NCBI GenBank assembly: GCA_008921705.1
Contig: VFFE01007789.1
Span: 3,245,777 to 3,309,776 of the forward strand
Direction: 5' to 3'
Length of the DNA: 64,000 nt
From: Burhinus oedicnemus
Taxonomy: Eukaryota; Chordata; Aves; Charadriiformes; Burhinidae
Position numbers and translations under genes: made by a program. Positions 26,401 to 39,062 of the stretch are shown here, one piece after another; positions within the stretch are counted from its first letter, which is position 1, and every line of letters begins with the position of its first letter. The notes beneath the pieces are model-generated. The model was not told the origin of the DNA. It saw only the letters and a program-made list of their open reading frames with translations, and searched no databases.

Positions 26401-29400
26401 CACCTTGTGATCCACAATCTGTAATGAACTTTAGAAAAGTCGAAGGATTAGTATAAAATTGGGACCTTCTTCTCCACCCTTCAATGCCCAGGGCAATCTG
26501 GAAGTCCAGTCACTGACTTTGACTTCTTCTAATGCTCTATTCCAGACCACTTTTTCTTTTTCTAAGTTTTTCTTTATCTTTTTAAGCTCTTCCACCTATT
26601 CCCCCAAGATGATTTTTCTATCATAAATGATGTATGCACATGCCTGTACCACCATACTGAAGCAAAGTGAATATTCACCATATTAAGAAGACCAAATACA
26701 CACAAATTCAAGAAGCTAAAAACTGGCTCAGAAGTTCTGAATTTTAGCAAATACTTGAAAACAATTTCTTGAGCAGAAAATATTTACAGGAAGTTCTACT
26801 TTCATCTGAGTAACTTTTTTTATTGTCGTGGCTCGATACATTGCAACTCAGAATTTTTGTGAGGTTGATTGGCAAAGTGGCATTCCAGTTTGAAGTTATA
26901 GGCGTGTATTTTATTTTCACAATTTCAGTTAAACTAGAATAAAGAAATTACTTCAGTAAAGGTAGACAATTATAAAATTAACATGAAGATTTCAGACTCT
27001 GAAGAGCAGGCTACATCTAGCAACATTGGTCAAATCAGGTTATGTGTACAGTCAAAGCTAATTACCGAGGCACTCTCTATAGTCAGTGGAGGCTGACGGA
27101 CACCAGATGACATTTTGTTCAGCAGATGGATTAATTAGGTACACTGAATCTGCCTCTTCAAATGCCTGATCTTCTTCCTTAAACACAGAGGGAGTCCAGG
27201 CAACTATCTTAAACTAATGATACAACTTTCAGACAGCTGAAAGTAATCGAGACGAATGTGATCCTACCAGCATGACTTTTAAAGAGTAAGTAACCCCACT
27301 CTTCCTAAAATTCACAAGTCACTATGATTAATGACAACACTGATAGATTTTCATAATGATGATCAAGTGCCTTTTTCTGCAGAAATCCGTGACAAGTAAA
27401 AGAGTAGCATATACCATCACTATTCAAAACAGCTCCCACAGACCAGAGACCATGGGCAATTTCTTGATAGGTAATGCCATACAAGAAGTAGTTTCATGAT
27501 TTAGTCATTAGTAATTAATAATAAAGTTAGTCTTATTTTAATGTTAAAAATGAGACATAAGCTTTGGTTACTTCTACAGAAAAAAGATGAATAGTATTTG
27601 CCCAATACAAATCCTGTTCGTTTGTTACATTCACGCACAGGAGAGTACTAACTGCACCAGTCTCTGGTAATAGTTAAACTGTGATAGTTATTGAATTCAA
27701 CACAAAAATTTCCAGATATAAACATCTGAATAGTATGTGGAGGATAATTACAGAAAACCTCATGCCATCACCCCATCACAAAGCAGAAAAAATTGATGCT
27801 TTCAAAATATTCCCACTTTGCCAATTAGTCAATGGTTATTCAAGGTGGAAATTCAGAAACTACTCACAATATCAGAATGTCATTCTTACATTTAAACAGA
27901 CCTAATTAAAGTAAAACATAGAAGTTGTATTGCCTGCATCTAGCACCTTATGCCAAGACACACAAGCCCTGGTAATTATAGGTACTGGTATTTTAATTGA
28001 TTCTCATTAAAAGCCACTAAACTGGTGTGCAAATAGCAACCTGTTTTGACTATAGATATGTCAAATTAGAAAGTTCCTTTGTAAATGTATATCACCCCAT
28101 TTGTAACTTTTCTAGGTATGTTCCTTTTCTAACTAGGAGATACAAATAACAAGTGTGCTCTAAATTGAGAGATTCTACTAGAGACAGACCAGACTGACTA
28201 GAATCACACCATCCTTCTTGCATCTGATTAGAAGGCTCCAAAAACAAGCACAGAACCATTTTAAGAAATATATATATTTTTACATACATCCCACGTTGCA
28301 CCAAAAAGATTAGGAAAGAAAAAACAGGAGCAACTGATAATACCTGAAATTACTATGTGGATTAAAATGCTTTCCATCAGGAAGCCAGATTTCTACTCAA
28401 CATAGTTAAAAGTACACCGCTTCAAGGAGCTCTCCATGTCCACGTCAGATCCTGTAACAACAGAGACCTTGGTGTGCCTCCTGGTTTATTTTTTGCATGA
28501 AAGTCACCTACTCTAGTGCCTGAACAAGGGCCAGGAAAGGAGCATCTTTAGCTTTAGTATCAGGATTCAAAAGCCATTTAATTCACATTTAAATATGTGG
28601 AAAACACAGGCAGACTCTTTACTATGCCTGACTAAAATAAGGGCTTGTTTTAAGATTTATTTCAAATTAGAATCTAATACTTTCTATTCTCTGCCTTAAG
28701 TATAAATCATGCCAAAACTTTAAACACCAGTAAAAACCAGAAACTTTCCACAGCCTTTCATGAGACCCTTACATTTTTGGCATCGCTCTTGGTTATGTTT
28801 CTCCAAATGCTATCAGAAAAGGTTTCATTCAATAAGCCTGTTATCAAACCAAGATAACAACCCACAGTAAAATCATCCCAGTGGGGAGCTTTGAACATTT
28901 TATAATAAGTTTTAATTGATTGCATAGCTCACCATTCACATGGCTATTCCATCGGTGAATACAGGTGTGATACAGACACTGCATGTCAAACACTGGATCC
29001 AAGTACCACTTCCCAGATCAATGGCATCCACCGAGATGTCTAAACAGTTCAGCGCAGTTTAGCATTAGGGTTTTAGATGACATTAATGTGCAATCTTTGG
29101 CTTCCATTGCCTTTCTAAGGCTTTGAAATATTTTCTGTAGGAAAGAGTTTACTGGTAAGGTGGCTACTCTCCAAATTATTTCTTACATCTAAAAGTGATA
29201 GATGGGAGCTGAGTTCAGCAAGGATTCAGTAGTTTGAGTTGCTTTTGCAATTTCCGGTGTGAAAGACAGCTGAGGATTTGCAGTGATACAATACCAAATA
29301 CTCACTGATCCCTTACACATCTAAGCATAACTGAAAAAAAACCCACAAGCTAATTTTTAAAGAAAGTTTAATAACATCCTCAGCATTACCATGCATGCTG

Positions 29401-32400
29401 TCACGTGTAGCAGTCCAGATCCCAGAAGGAACTGGAAAATGCAATATTGATCTAAAAAAAAAAATAGTCATCAAAAGTATTAGAAGCATCAGCTATCTAA
29501 TTAAGTGATTAATAAGAAGCAGTATGACTACTTTAGCATAAGCATCTGGGAGATGTTGAACTTTCATTAACAATATTTGCATTTATAGGCATTGTAATAT
29601 ATACTGACAGAACTGACGCACTGGCTGAAGATAGAAAAACATGTTTACAAGCTTGAGAAAACTGTTTTCAACTATCAAAAATATCTTATGGAAACAAGCA
29701 TGAGAGATTGAGCACTCGTAAAATATATGCATAGTGAATTAGGAAAGAAATATATTTAACTGAAGGCAGTTGAATTAGCAACGGAAAAATTGAGAGTATA
29801 ATCAGTTGCTGTATATGCATCAAAATTTCTCCACAAGGTGCTTTTTACAGATAGCATCCAGGTAAGACTTTGTAAAGTAACCAGACAAGTTTTAATCGGT
29901 TAACATCACATCATCTTAAGTGACCCTGCAGAGAATTGTGTCAAAGGACATATTTCTATCCCTTATAAAATTGTACCATAGATTGGTTTCACTGGAACGG
30001 CAAATGCAATTTTGCATTTACAAAGATTTTCATCAAAACTTTCAGGGATTACAATGAGAAATTAAATTGCTTGTTATGCAAATATGTAATAGAGTACCTC
30101 TCATCAAAAAAAGCAGCAAGTGAGTGAAAAGTTGTGTTTCTCTACTTCATCACAACTTCACCATCAGGAAAATTAAGCTCTGGGAGATTCGAGAAGGAAT
30201 GATGGCAAACATTTTTAGACTACTAGAGCAATGAATTGTAACTGCATTGTAATTTTTCCATATTTTGAATTTTCAAAAGCTGATTACCTTTGTAGAAGAC
30301 TCATCTTTACTCGAAAAACAAAGTAGTGTTAGCTATACATGAGACCAATAAACTACAGGGATAAGACTGTGACATTTAAGGGACTTGGATACATCAGGCT
30401 TGGTGATTTTGCAGATCCTTCCTGCCTCAAATTCCATAAAACCATTAGATAAATTATAAGAGTGCTTAGACTCCTCAAGCTCGCCAGTCCTTCATAATTA
30501 ATATGGAGAATTATTGTGCAATAAGATTCCATGAAGTCACACTCATCTTGGAATAACACCACACTTTTCCATTAAGTTAAACTTATCCCATAATTCTTGT
30601 TCTGGAGTATGACTGCCTGTGTGGGAAATTTATATCAAAGCAATTATTCAGAAAAATTATTCCAAAATAGCTATTTTAGTACATTTGCATTCGCAGACAA
30701 ATCACTAATCTCTCTACTTGAATGAGGGAAAAATCCTGGACACAAGTTGTGTTTTCTTTACCTCATTAATTTAAGACAATTTCATTTAATAGAAATGAAT
30801 TCATCCTGCTGCAGCTTCAACTTGTCTCTAATTCACTTGGTAAGTACCTTGGAAATTGCCTGGTTATCTCTAAGTGTCTTGGACATCTATCAGCATCATA
30901 ATAAACAATAAACAAGTAGTAGTTTTTAAGAAAAAAGAAAATCATTGCATACAATTTTCCAATTCCTCAATTTTAAGTGACATAATGAAAATATTTCACA
31001 GCTGAAGAAAATAACATTTGGTTTTGATTCAGCTATTTAAGTGACTGGAAGTGATACGGGGAGATATTAGTCCTCTAAAACTACTCTCGGCATTGTTTTC
31101 AGCACTTTTAATGTGAATACTATGCATAGCTTCTTTGCAAGAGTAGTATCATGTGATTTACTATTAGAAAGTTCTAAAGCAATAGAAACTAACGTATAAA
31201 AATCTACTCAACGTACATTTTATTAGAAATTAAGAAAGCACTACAATATATAGTTGGAAATGGTAGATCAGCCCTCAAGAGCAGAAATCTAAAGCTTTCT
31301 ATCCAATTTGAAAACAGCCTCTAATAACACAGTTCAGACAAGAAATGTGCTTAGCAGGCAGAAATCACTTCTCTAAGGCTTCTTCCACCCAGGCCTTCAA
31401 GTTGTTCACACTGACATAAAAATACATAACTTTGCAGTTATGTTTACATCTGAATTTGAGAATGAATCCCTAGAAGAGTTCTGCTTTCCAATCAGACCTA
31501 CAGTGTTACTTCTAATTAAAAACAAGTTTATTGAAATAACACCAATACTCCATTATTATGGACATTGCACATGCCTGATTTCCATTAAGTGCTAAGAATT
31601 TAGAACTACTGAATATCATACCACAAAGGGAAAGAAAATAAATCTAGCTTGTTTGATGAGGGCTGTTTGGGTTGGAGCACAGGCAAGGAGAGACAGATTG
31701 TGTGAAACACAAAATTATAGCTTCTATTTCAGAATGCATGATAACACAAACGCTTGTTCCTCCCCTCAAAACACAGTAATGGGAATTGCCTCAAACCCAT
31801 GCTTTATTAAATTCCATAAAAGCAGTGCTGGAAAAGCTGTGAGCTCTCAGTTTCAAAGGATGCAGAGGTGTTTCTCCCATTCTTCCCCCTCTAGCTCTAG
31901 GATAGGTATTTTTAAAAGATAACAATCTAAACCAGTAATTAAAAAAAATTAAGCTAAATGTAATGAGAGTGGAACGTCATTGGCAAAATAACTCCAGTGA
32001 GTGAATGACCTGACCATATGTGCAATCACAAGGTAAGAAACTAATTTTCGTGGACCTCTGCTCAATTATTGCGAGCTGGCACACTGTTGTCAGTTCTAAA
32101 GGTTAATGCAGTAATGAAAGATGACAATCTCTCCTAAGCGATTACTGAATGCCCAAGCAGTATTCACATTTTAAATTAAAGGTGCTCCAAGCAGCCTGAG
32201 GATATAAGGTTTGTCCAAAATCTCTACCACAACCTGTGTAGTGTTAACAGAGGCTCCACTACCCTCAAGTGTCACGTACAGCTCAGATGCCCAGATGATG
32301 GCAAAGCTCTGAATGCAATATTCTGCCCAAAACTGGGTCAAAAATTTACATCACCTGAACTGTTTAATTGAATCCATTGTGATTTTTCAGAAGGCAAAAC

Positions 32401-33998
32401 TTTCAGGTGTTTGCTCATGCCTAATGTTGATCAGTGTTTCCTAGAATCTAATTTAAATTTTGTGAGATGTATTAGGGAAATGGGGAATTAAATTGTAAAT
32501 TAATAATCACAATTCCGATTCCCTTTTTTAAAAACCTTTACACAGGCCAGTCTGAGCTCACTGATGGCTGTCATATCTTTATCTGGAGATAATGCACTCC
32601 AGGGACAGACCCAGTACTGAAACATGCAGCACGCCCAAACAAATGCTCCATTAGACACCCATAAATTGCACACAAATATGCTACATGTGATGGAGCTAAC
32701 GGAGGAGAAGAGGGAGTAATACCCATTTACACTCTGGGTAATCTCAAACCCACTGAAGTCTCAATTATGCCATTCATAAATAAAAACATAATTAAACGAT
32801 AACTAGCATCAATGAACTAGAACTAGCGGGCTGTTCAGGCATATACTTCGACTAAATCTTCAGCCCTGCCAGCAACCACATCACTGAAACGGTCTCTTAG
32901 CCACCTCAGCTTTAAACAAAGCAGTGGTAATCTCACATTCGCAGGTACCACTAACATCTACATTTACTAAGTACACCCCAAGCAATTCATACAAGGCCAA
33001 GAATAACAACAATGATAATAATGTCGGGGTGAAAGGTCTTTGTAATTAAGTAATGGATTCATCCTGCTTTGACCATTTCTCGCAAGTCTTGGCTCATTTG
33101 TCAAATCATCTCTGCTGCTGAAATCCTGGAAAGCAAATCTGAAGTTTAATTTCAAGGTTACTTTGTATTAGCTTTAAGCAGATGAGGAGGGGAAAGGTTT
33201 AATAAGTGAAAGAGCATAAAGACAGTGTAATCACCATAGGCTCCTCCAGAAAAATAAACTGTTATAAATGTCTCGAGATGTCATACGATATAACACTCAG
33301 AAATTATAACCAAACAGAGGATATGAAGTTTTATACGGAAGTAGTTTAACTTGTAGCTTTTACTAATGCCAAGATTAGGAAAGAGTAAATAACAAGTTCT
33401 AGCTGGAAAGCAAACCAAAGGGAGATGGTACACGCTCAGTGCTTGAGGATGAGGTTTTAGAGAGCCAGAATATAACAAGTCAGTTTTGATCTTAAATATG
33501 CTTTTTTGGTACCATTGTAGTTGGTGGTTATAAAACAGCTATTAGTTTTCATAAAGAATATCCCCATTTGAATCGCATACAAAGAAGAAAAGGGACAATT
33601 TACTTTTTCCTGGAATCCCTCATTGGTTTAAATTCCTGGTTTGTACTAATTTCAAAGTGTCAAAGATGAAACTGCAGGAAAGATGTGTCCCACCATGATC
33701 TGAGGGTATGTTTAATCCCAAATCAGAACTATAAATCTGGATCTTTAATGATGCATAAAAAGTAATTATTAAATACCTTAAAGATGCTAGAACTCAAGCC
33801 TCTTCATGCCAGCATGACAGATATCCTGATGTGAGTGAGTAGTATAAGGGGACACATTGTAATGATGTTTCTCAGCTCCAGGTAAAATGACGAACTAGTA
33901 ATTATTACTGAAAATAAGAAACATTTAAACTCTTTTTTTTTTAATCTGTAAACAACTCCGAGAAGCTAGAAACTCCAAGGGGCTAGAACCTCCATGTG

Positions 33999-34031
33999 AA
34001 GTTCCTTAGAAAAAGGAAGTTCCTTAGAAAA
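33999..34031. repeat. 15-bp direct duplication, 18-bp period
   Basis: AAGTTCCTTAGAAAA is present at 33999-34013 and again at 34017-34031, apparently a small slippage-type duplication. The preceding 35 bases also contain two similar CTAGAA...CTCCA blocks. Confidence 0.85.
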
Positions 34032-37000
34032 GCAAAAAAGCAAAGTAAACCAGAAGAAAGTCAATTAAAGTATTCATATTTTAAGCATTTAGCATTGATA
34101 ACAGTTTTTGCTGCTAAGATTACATAAATTGTATAGTGCTTCTGTTAAGAGTAAGCACTGTGAGCAAGAAAAATTGCTGATAAAGCGTTTTGGAGAATGC
34201 AGTTGAGTTGTCTTGGAAACAGGAGCAAAATATGAGTGCCCTAATCCCGCTCAGACTATGAAGAAGCAGAGACAGCAGTATTCCTGGGTTTAAGTGCTAA
34301 TGAGATTTTGATTTCTAAGGGCAGCATAGCATCATCTAAACACTGGGGCAAGAACAACAAATGCAATAGGATAAAGTCCTAATGATTTTGAAGCCTCTTG
34401 GTCTCTTATTGCCAGAGACAGCAAAATGCTTTTATTCACAGAGAAAAAGATCTTCTCCATAGAACACCAAATGCTGAGCTATCTCTTGAATGGCTGAACT
34501 ACTAAAATAGACCTGTTATTTACAGAATTACAGCTCTTGTCATGATATTTCTCATTAGGGAGTGTTTACTGAAGTCCACAATAGCTATGAGACATGCTCA
34601 GGTGCACAGATGTGGCACAATCCTGACACAGAAGGAGGAACTTTCTCGTGATTACAGCCTCATCCACAGAGCTCCTTCCCTTATGGCTGGTCATCGAATC
34701 TCACTGTGACTCTCTTCAAGTTTCATTAATTCCTTTCAGATCATTTTCTGTATAGCCACCGCAAGTCTTTTTTTCAGCAATACACAGGCATAACTCTGTG
34801 TGTGGATGTCCAAAGTGGCAAAAAGCTACTGAAGCTGTGTCACTTGAGATAATTAAATAGTTATCTGTCCTGAATTATTTTAGTTTTCCTTTGTAATTTT
34901 TTGATCAATGTGAAAAAGTTCTCTGTAGTCCCAGTTCTGGGAAAGATGAGAAAAGAAATTCAGTATTAAAATGAAACATTCCTAAAATGTTTCAAATTTG
35001 GAGGAGTATAAAATCAAGTAATGTGAGTCATTTTTAATAAGATATTCAGACAAAGGTTTGTGTAATATCTAGACACGGTAATTTTTTTGGTGGGAAAAAC
35101 AAAAAAAAGAAAGCAAGCGGTAAGGGAATGTAATAACATTTTATTACTCAAACTGAGGCTTAACTATAACATTTTCAACCATTGTTCTTTATATCATTCA
35201 TTACACATCCTTCTTGCTTTAAATTAAAATGTTCACACAATCAGAAATTATTTTTATTATATTTAGTACCTGGCAAGCATTTACTGACTTCAGCACAAGA
35301 GGGTTTCAATTCCCACCCAAGAGAAAGAGATTAAGCCTAGGGTTAAACACAAAGTGAACTCCTACGAGCTGTCCTTCAAGCAAACGAAACAAAATGGACT
35401 GCAAAATAGAAAACTGACCCCAATACATATAAAGTTCTTTGTTTTTAAATATTTTGTGTTTTAAATTGTTATTCTTCATGTAGTTTAAGAAGCAAAGTAG
35501 CAACCACTTTTTTTTAATATGATAATTATCAGGGTATTCTTTTTATTGCTTTCTATTATTGCTTACACTTCTTTTAAATACCGGAGGCTGATAGAGGATA
35601 ATGAAACAATCAGGTTTAAAAGACTCTACATTTCACACAGTATTATTTTTGTCATTCTGCTCCCAGGTCAAGGTCAGAGAGGGAAATACTGTTCACAGGC
35701 TCTCTTTATAGTCTCAGTGGTTTCCCTAATGGAGTAATTAGAGTCAGTCAAGCCTGACTGCAACACCACACCGAGTAGATGCATTTGTAGTCCCAGCTGG
35801 CAGAAAGGGCTCATTCTTGTCCGCCTTTGCTGGAAAAAGCTTCTTAAATCCTTCCTTTGCCAAACACAGCTCAAGACTTACAGACAAGGGCTAGCTCTGG
35901 AAAAAAAAAAAAACCACATCCTTGAAAAATACACATATAGCATAACTGCTCAATGTTATATCAAATGCTTTCCTCAAATTACTTAAAAAAGTCCTGTGGA
36001 AGATGATATAAAAGTTAACACTTTCTGTAGAATACATATAGCTTAGTTAGTTAATACTATAACAAACTCATACCAGATTTCGAATTCAGCCTCAAGAGTG
36101 CATCTTTATTACTTGAAGTCTGCTCAGAGGGAAAGACACATCAGATAATACCAAATTATGTTTTCTGAACCCCTCAATAAAACAATATGCAGCTTCTCAG
36201 TGAAGGCAAGTTTTTCAGCAACAGAAGTATAAGCCTTCCATGGGCAAAACAAAAGGAGAAATCGAGATGCCATCCAGTCCTACAACATGCACAGCAGCTA
36301 CACTCCTGCCCTCCTCTCAGAGGACAGCAATACCTAAGAGTATTCACAGCCTGCAAACTGCTGTTCTACAGTCATTACGTTAAACAATCTGAAAAATGCA
36401 CTAAAATCCCAATTATGAAATGACAAAAATCATATTTGTATATAATTGTTACCCAGATAATATAGGGTTTTTAATTAATGAAATCTTTCACTTCTACTTC
36501 ATGGTCCTCCTTATCCGCAAATCCTTCGTGTGCACCCTACAACTGTACAGTTACATACTATGTGAGTTTACATTAAAGGTGAAACAAGACATTTTTCTTT
36601 ATATTCCTGCATCTAAGATATCTTGCTATTAACATACCATTATACTGTCAGCATGTGACTAACGATATAGAAAAGAAAAAAATCAGATCAGGGAAAAAGT
36701 TCAAAATTCAGGTTATAAACTATAAGTTTTTACTTTTTTTCTATTAGAAGATACACTAATTTTATTGCTGTTTCACAAGACCTTCAAAGGCCATGCTATT
36801 CTTAAATATACCAATCCTCCAACAAAATATTGTCCTTTTACTCGTAAGCCTTTATCTGCTAGTTGCAGACGATATCACATTCACTTTTTAAATAATATTT
36901 AAAGGTCAAACCAATAAGGCATAGAAAATGTTGAACATCTTGTAAAATTCAAACAAGGCACTGCAGAAGCCACAGGGGGGTACTTGCTAAAATGATCGAG

Positions 37001-37385
37001 CACTTTTTAAACATATTTATTCAATGATTACCAGAGGCACAATGTAATCCACTTCTAATGGAAACCCATGGGAGGATAAAACTGCTGAAAATTCATTTTA
37101 AAAGCCTTCAGAGTTTCTTCCTCATCTATTTTCAAACCATATGAAAGAGAAGTTATAGCTCAGAATACATCTAAACTACAGTTTATTATAAAGATGTCCA
37201 AGCTGGTTTTGAATTGCTTCAGGCAATAGATGCTTCTGGTTGAGGGAGGTGACCAAGCTGGGAAACACAGAGGACAACAGGGCAGACAAATCCCATCAGT
37301 CCTGGGAGATTCTTGGGGTATCTGGAGCACTGCTACCAACACAGGCAGTTTCTCATAAAGGATAAACCTCTTTTTTGCTACTTAC

Positions 37386-37444
37386 CATAGCAACTCAGTC
37401 TCACTGGATAAATGCAACTTCATTCTGGACGCTATTGCCTCATC
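37386..37444 (-). other. candidate exon, minus strand, 59 bp
   Basis: Read on the minus strand, a long pyrimidine-rich run ending TTTTCTGCTCCTCAAG precedes the segment and GTAAGT, the consensus donor, follows it. Exactly one frame is open and reads DEAIASRMKLHLSSETELL; the other two meet stops within 12 bases. The peptide has ordinary coding composition but I do not recognise it. Its phase does not join directly to the other minus-strand candidate at 38997-39062, so another exon would be needed, or one or both are chance. Confidence 0.2.
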
Positions 37445-38996
37445 CTTGAGGAGCAGAAAATACAGATAGGAGAAAGTGTTGATTTTTCCAGTTTTGACCA
37501 GTGCAATTTACAAACACAAACCTTTAGTCAGCCTGTATCAGACACTGCTAAGGTGATCTAATACACATGCAGAGGTAACAAACAGGTAGATATTAAATTA
37601 CAATCCTGTTTATATTTGAGATTAAGCACACGCATTTTTTTCTAATGTCATAAATTTGTTCAGGTTAGAAAGGACCTTAGGGGAGCATATAACCTGCTCC
37701 TCAAAGGGTCTTAATGAAGTTGCTCAGCGCTTTATCCAGACCAGTATTTATGGTCTGCCATGCCAAGTTCTAGGTGTTCAGTCTACAACAGCAATCCCTG
37801 AAGGCATAAATTCCTATACACATACATTGCTGTGTACATAAAGAACATTAAACATGTCAAAAGAAAATTCAAAAGCAACAGTGATTCAGAAAGGTGTTTT
37901 CAAGTCAGCACCTTCTACCTTTGTAAGACATAAGGCTTTCAGTTCTTCTGAGAAGAAACATTTAAATCTGTTTTCTTTCTCCCTGCATGGGTAATTGCTG
38001 CAATCTATAAGCCATCATGTACGAAGTGTCAGATATTTCTCTGATCACACATACATAAGAGAAGAGGGAGACAGACCTGTGTTTCGTGAGAAGTTGCATT
38101 TGCTGGAATGCCAAGCAAGATGCTGAGCCTGCAGGAGATGTAGACATGATGGCAGAAGGACACCCCAGTGCTGACAAGAGACAGCAGCCAAGCTCCTCCA
38201 TCCTGTCAAAGCTGAGATAGTTTTGCCCGACCAGAAGAATAACTTTTGGATGGCAAAGTTAGAGGACAGTTTCCAGAGGCATCGACAGGTTTTGACTGCC
38301 AAATATTTTCTACCATGGCAGATTGAGCCCTTGTTCAGACCCCTGTAATTCTGGGCATAAACTGTATTTCGAGGTACCAATTAGGAGGGTGCTTCAGCGA
38401 AATCTTTTTCAAGCATTAATTTAAACAAATGCCTAAGGCACTGTTCAGAAATGCATTGACTTTTAAAGGTAAGATATGAAAAGAAAGCCTTCATTATAAC
38501 AGTTACATTCTTCATTGAGAACTTACACATAAACCCTGGAGGAAAAACAGAAAGACCATAGTAGGAAAGAAAACTTAAAGCAAAACTTGACTCCCATTAT
38601 TGCTGCCACATAAAGGAACATTTCTAAGTACACCTTTATGCTGGATACACTAACACTTTGGAAGTGCATGGGCACATATGCCTATAATGCAGATACTTAC
38701 ATAAGCTATTTATGAGAAGTTGTATGATATTTATATATGTACTTAATTAAGTAAATATACTATAATATATGATATTTATGAGAATTTATGTACTCAAATA
38801 TTATTGCTATAGTTTACTAACAAGAAGTTAACTTTTATGTGTCCATCCTACTACAGCAGGGCTGCACTGCACTTGCTCAGGGGAAAACTGTCTCCAGATA
38901 GATGGGTTTTAACAAGACTACTTTCTTAGAAATCCCTTCTAGCAGGGTGTTTCAGAATTTCTGTTGAGTAATATTTATCAGTTTTTGCAGACTCAC

Positions 38997-39062
38997 CTCC
39001 CTGTTTCTGGAGTATCCTTCTCCGAGTTTGATTGATGGAGTTAATTATTGTGCCAGCATTAT
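38997..39062 (-). other. candidate exon, minus strand, 66 bp
   Basis: On the minus strand the segment ends GGGAG and is followed by the strong donor GTGAGT. It is preceded by a moderate acceptor ending GTTGTGAG. One frame is open, starting NAGTIINSINQ and ending RRILQKQG; the other two have early stops, and the open frame has a stop just upstream of the acceptor. The length is a multiple of three. No family is recognised. The same sequence contains TTGATTGAT and TTAATTATT, homeodomain-type motifs, so a conserved non-coding element is an alternative. Confidence 0.18.
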
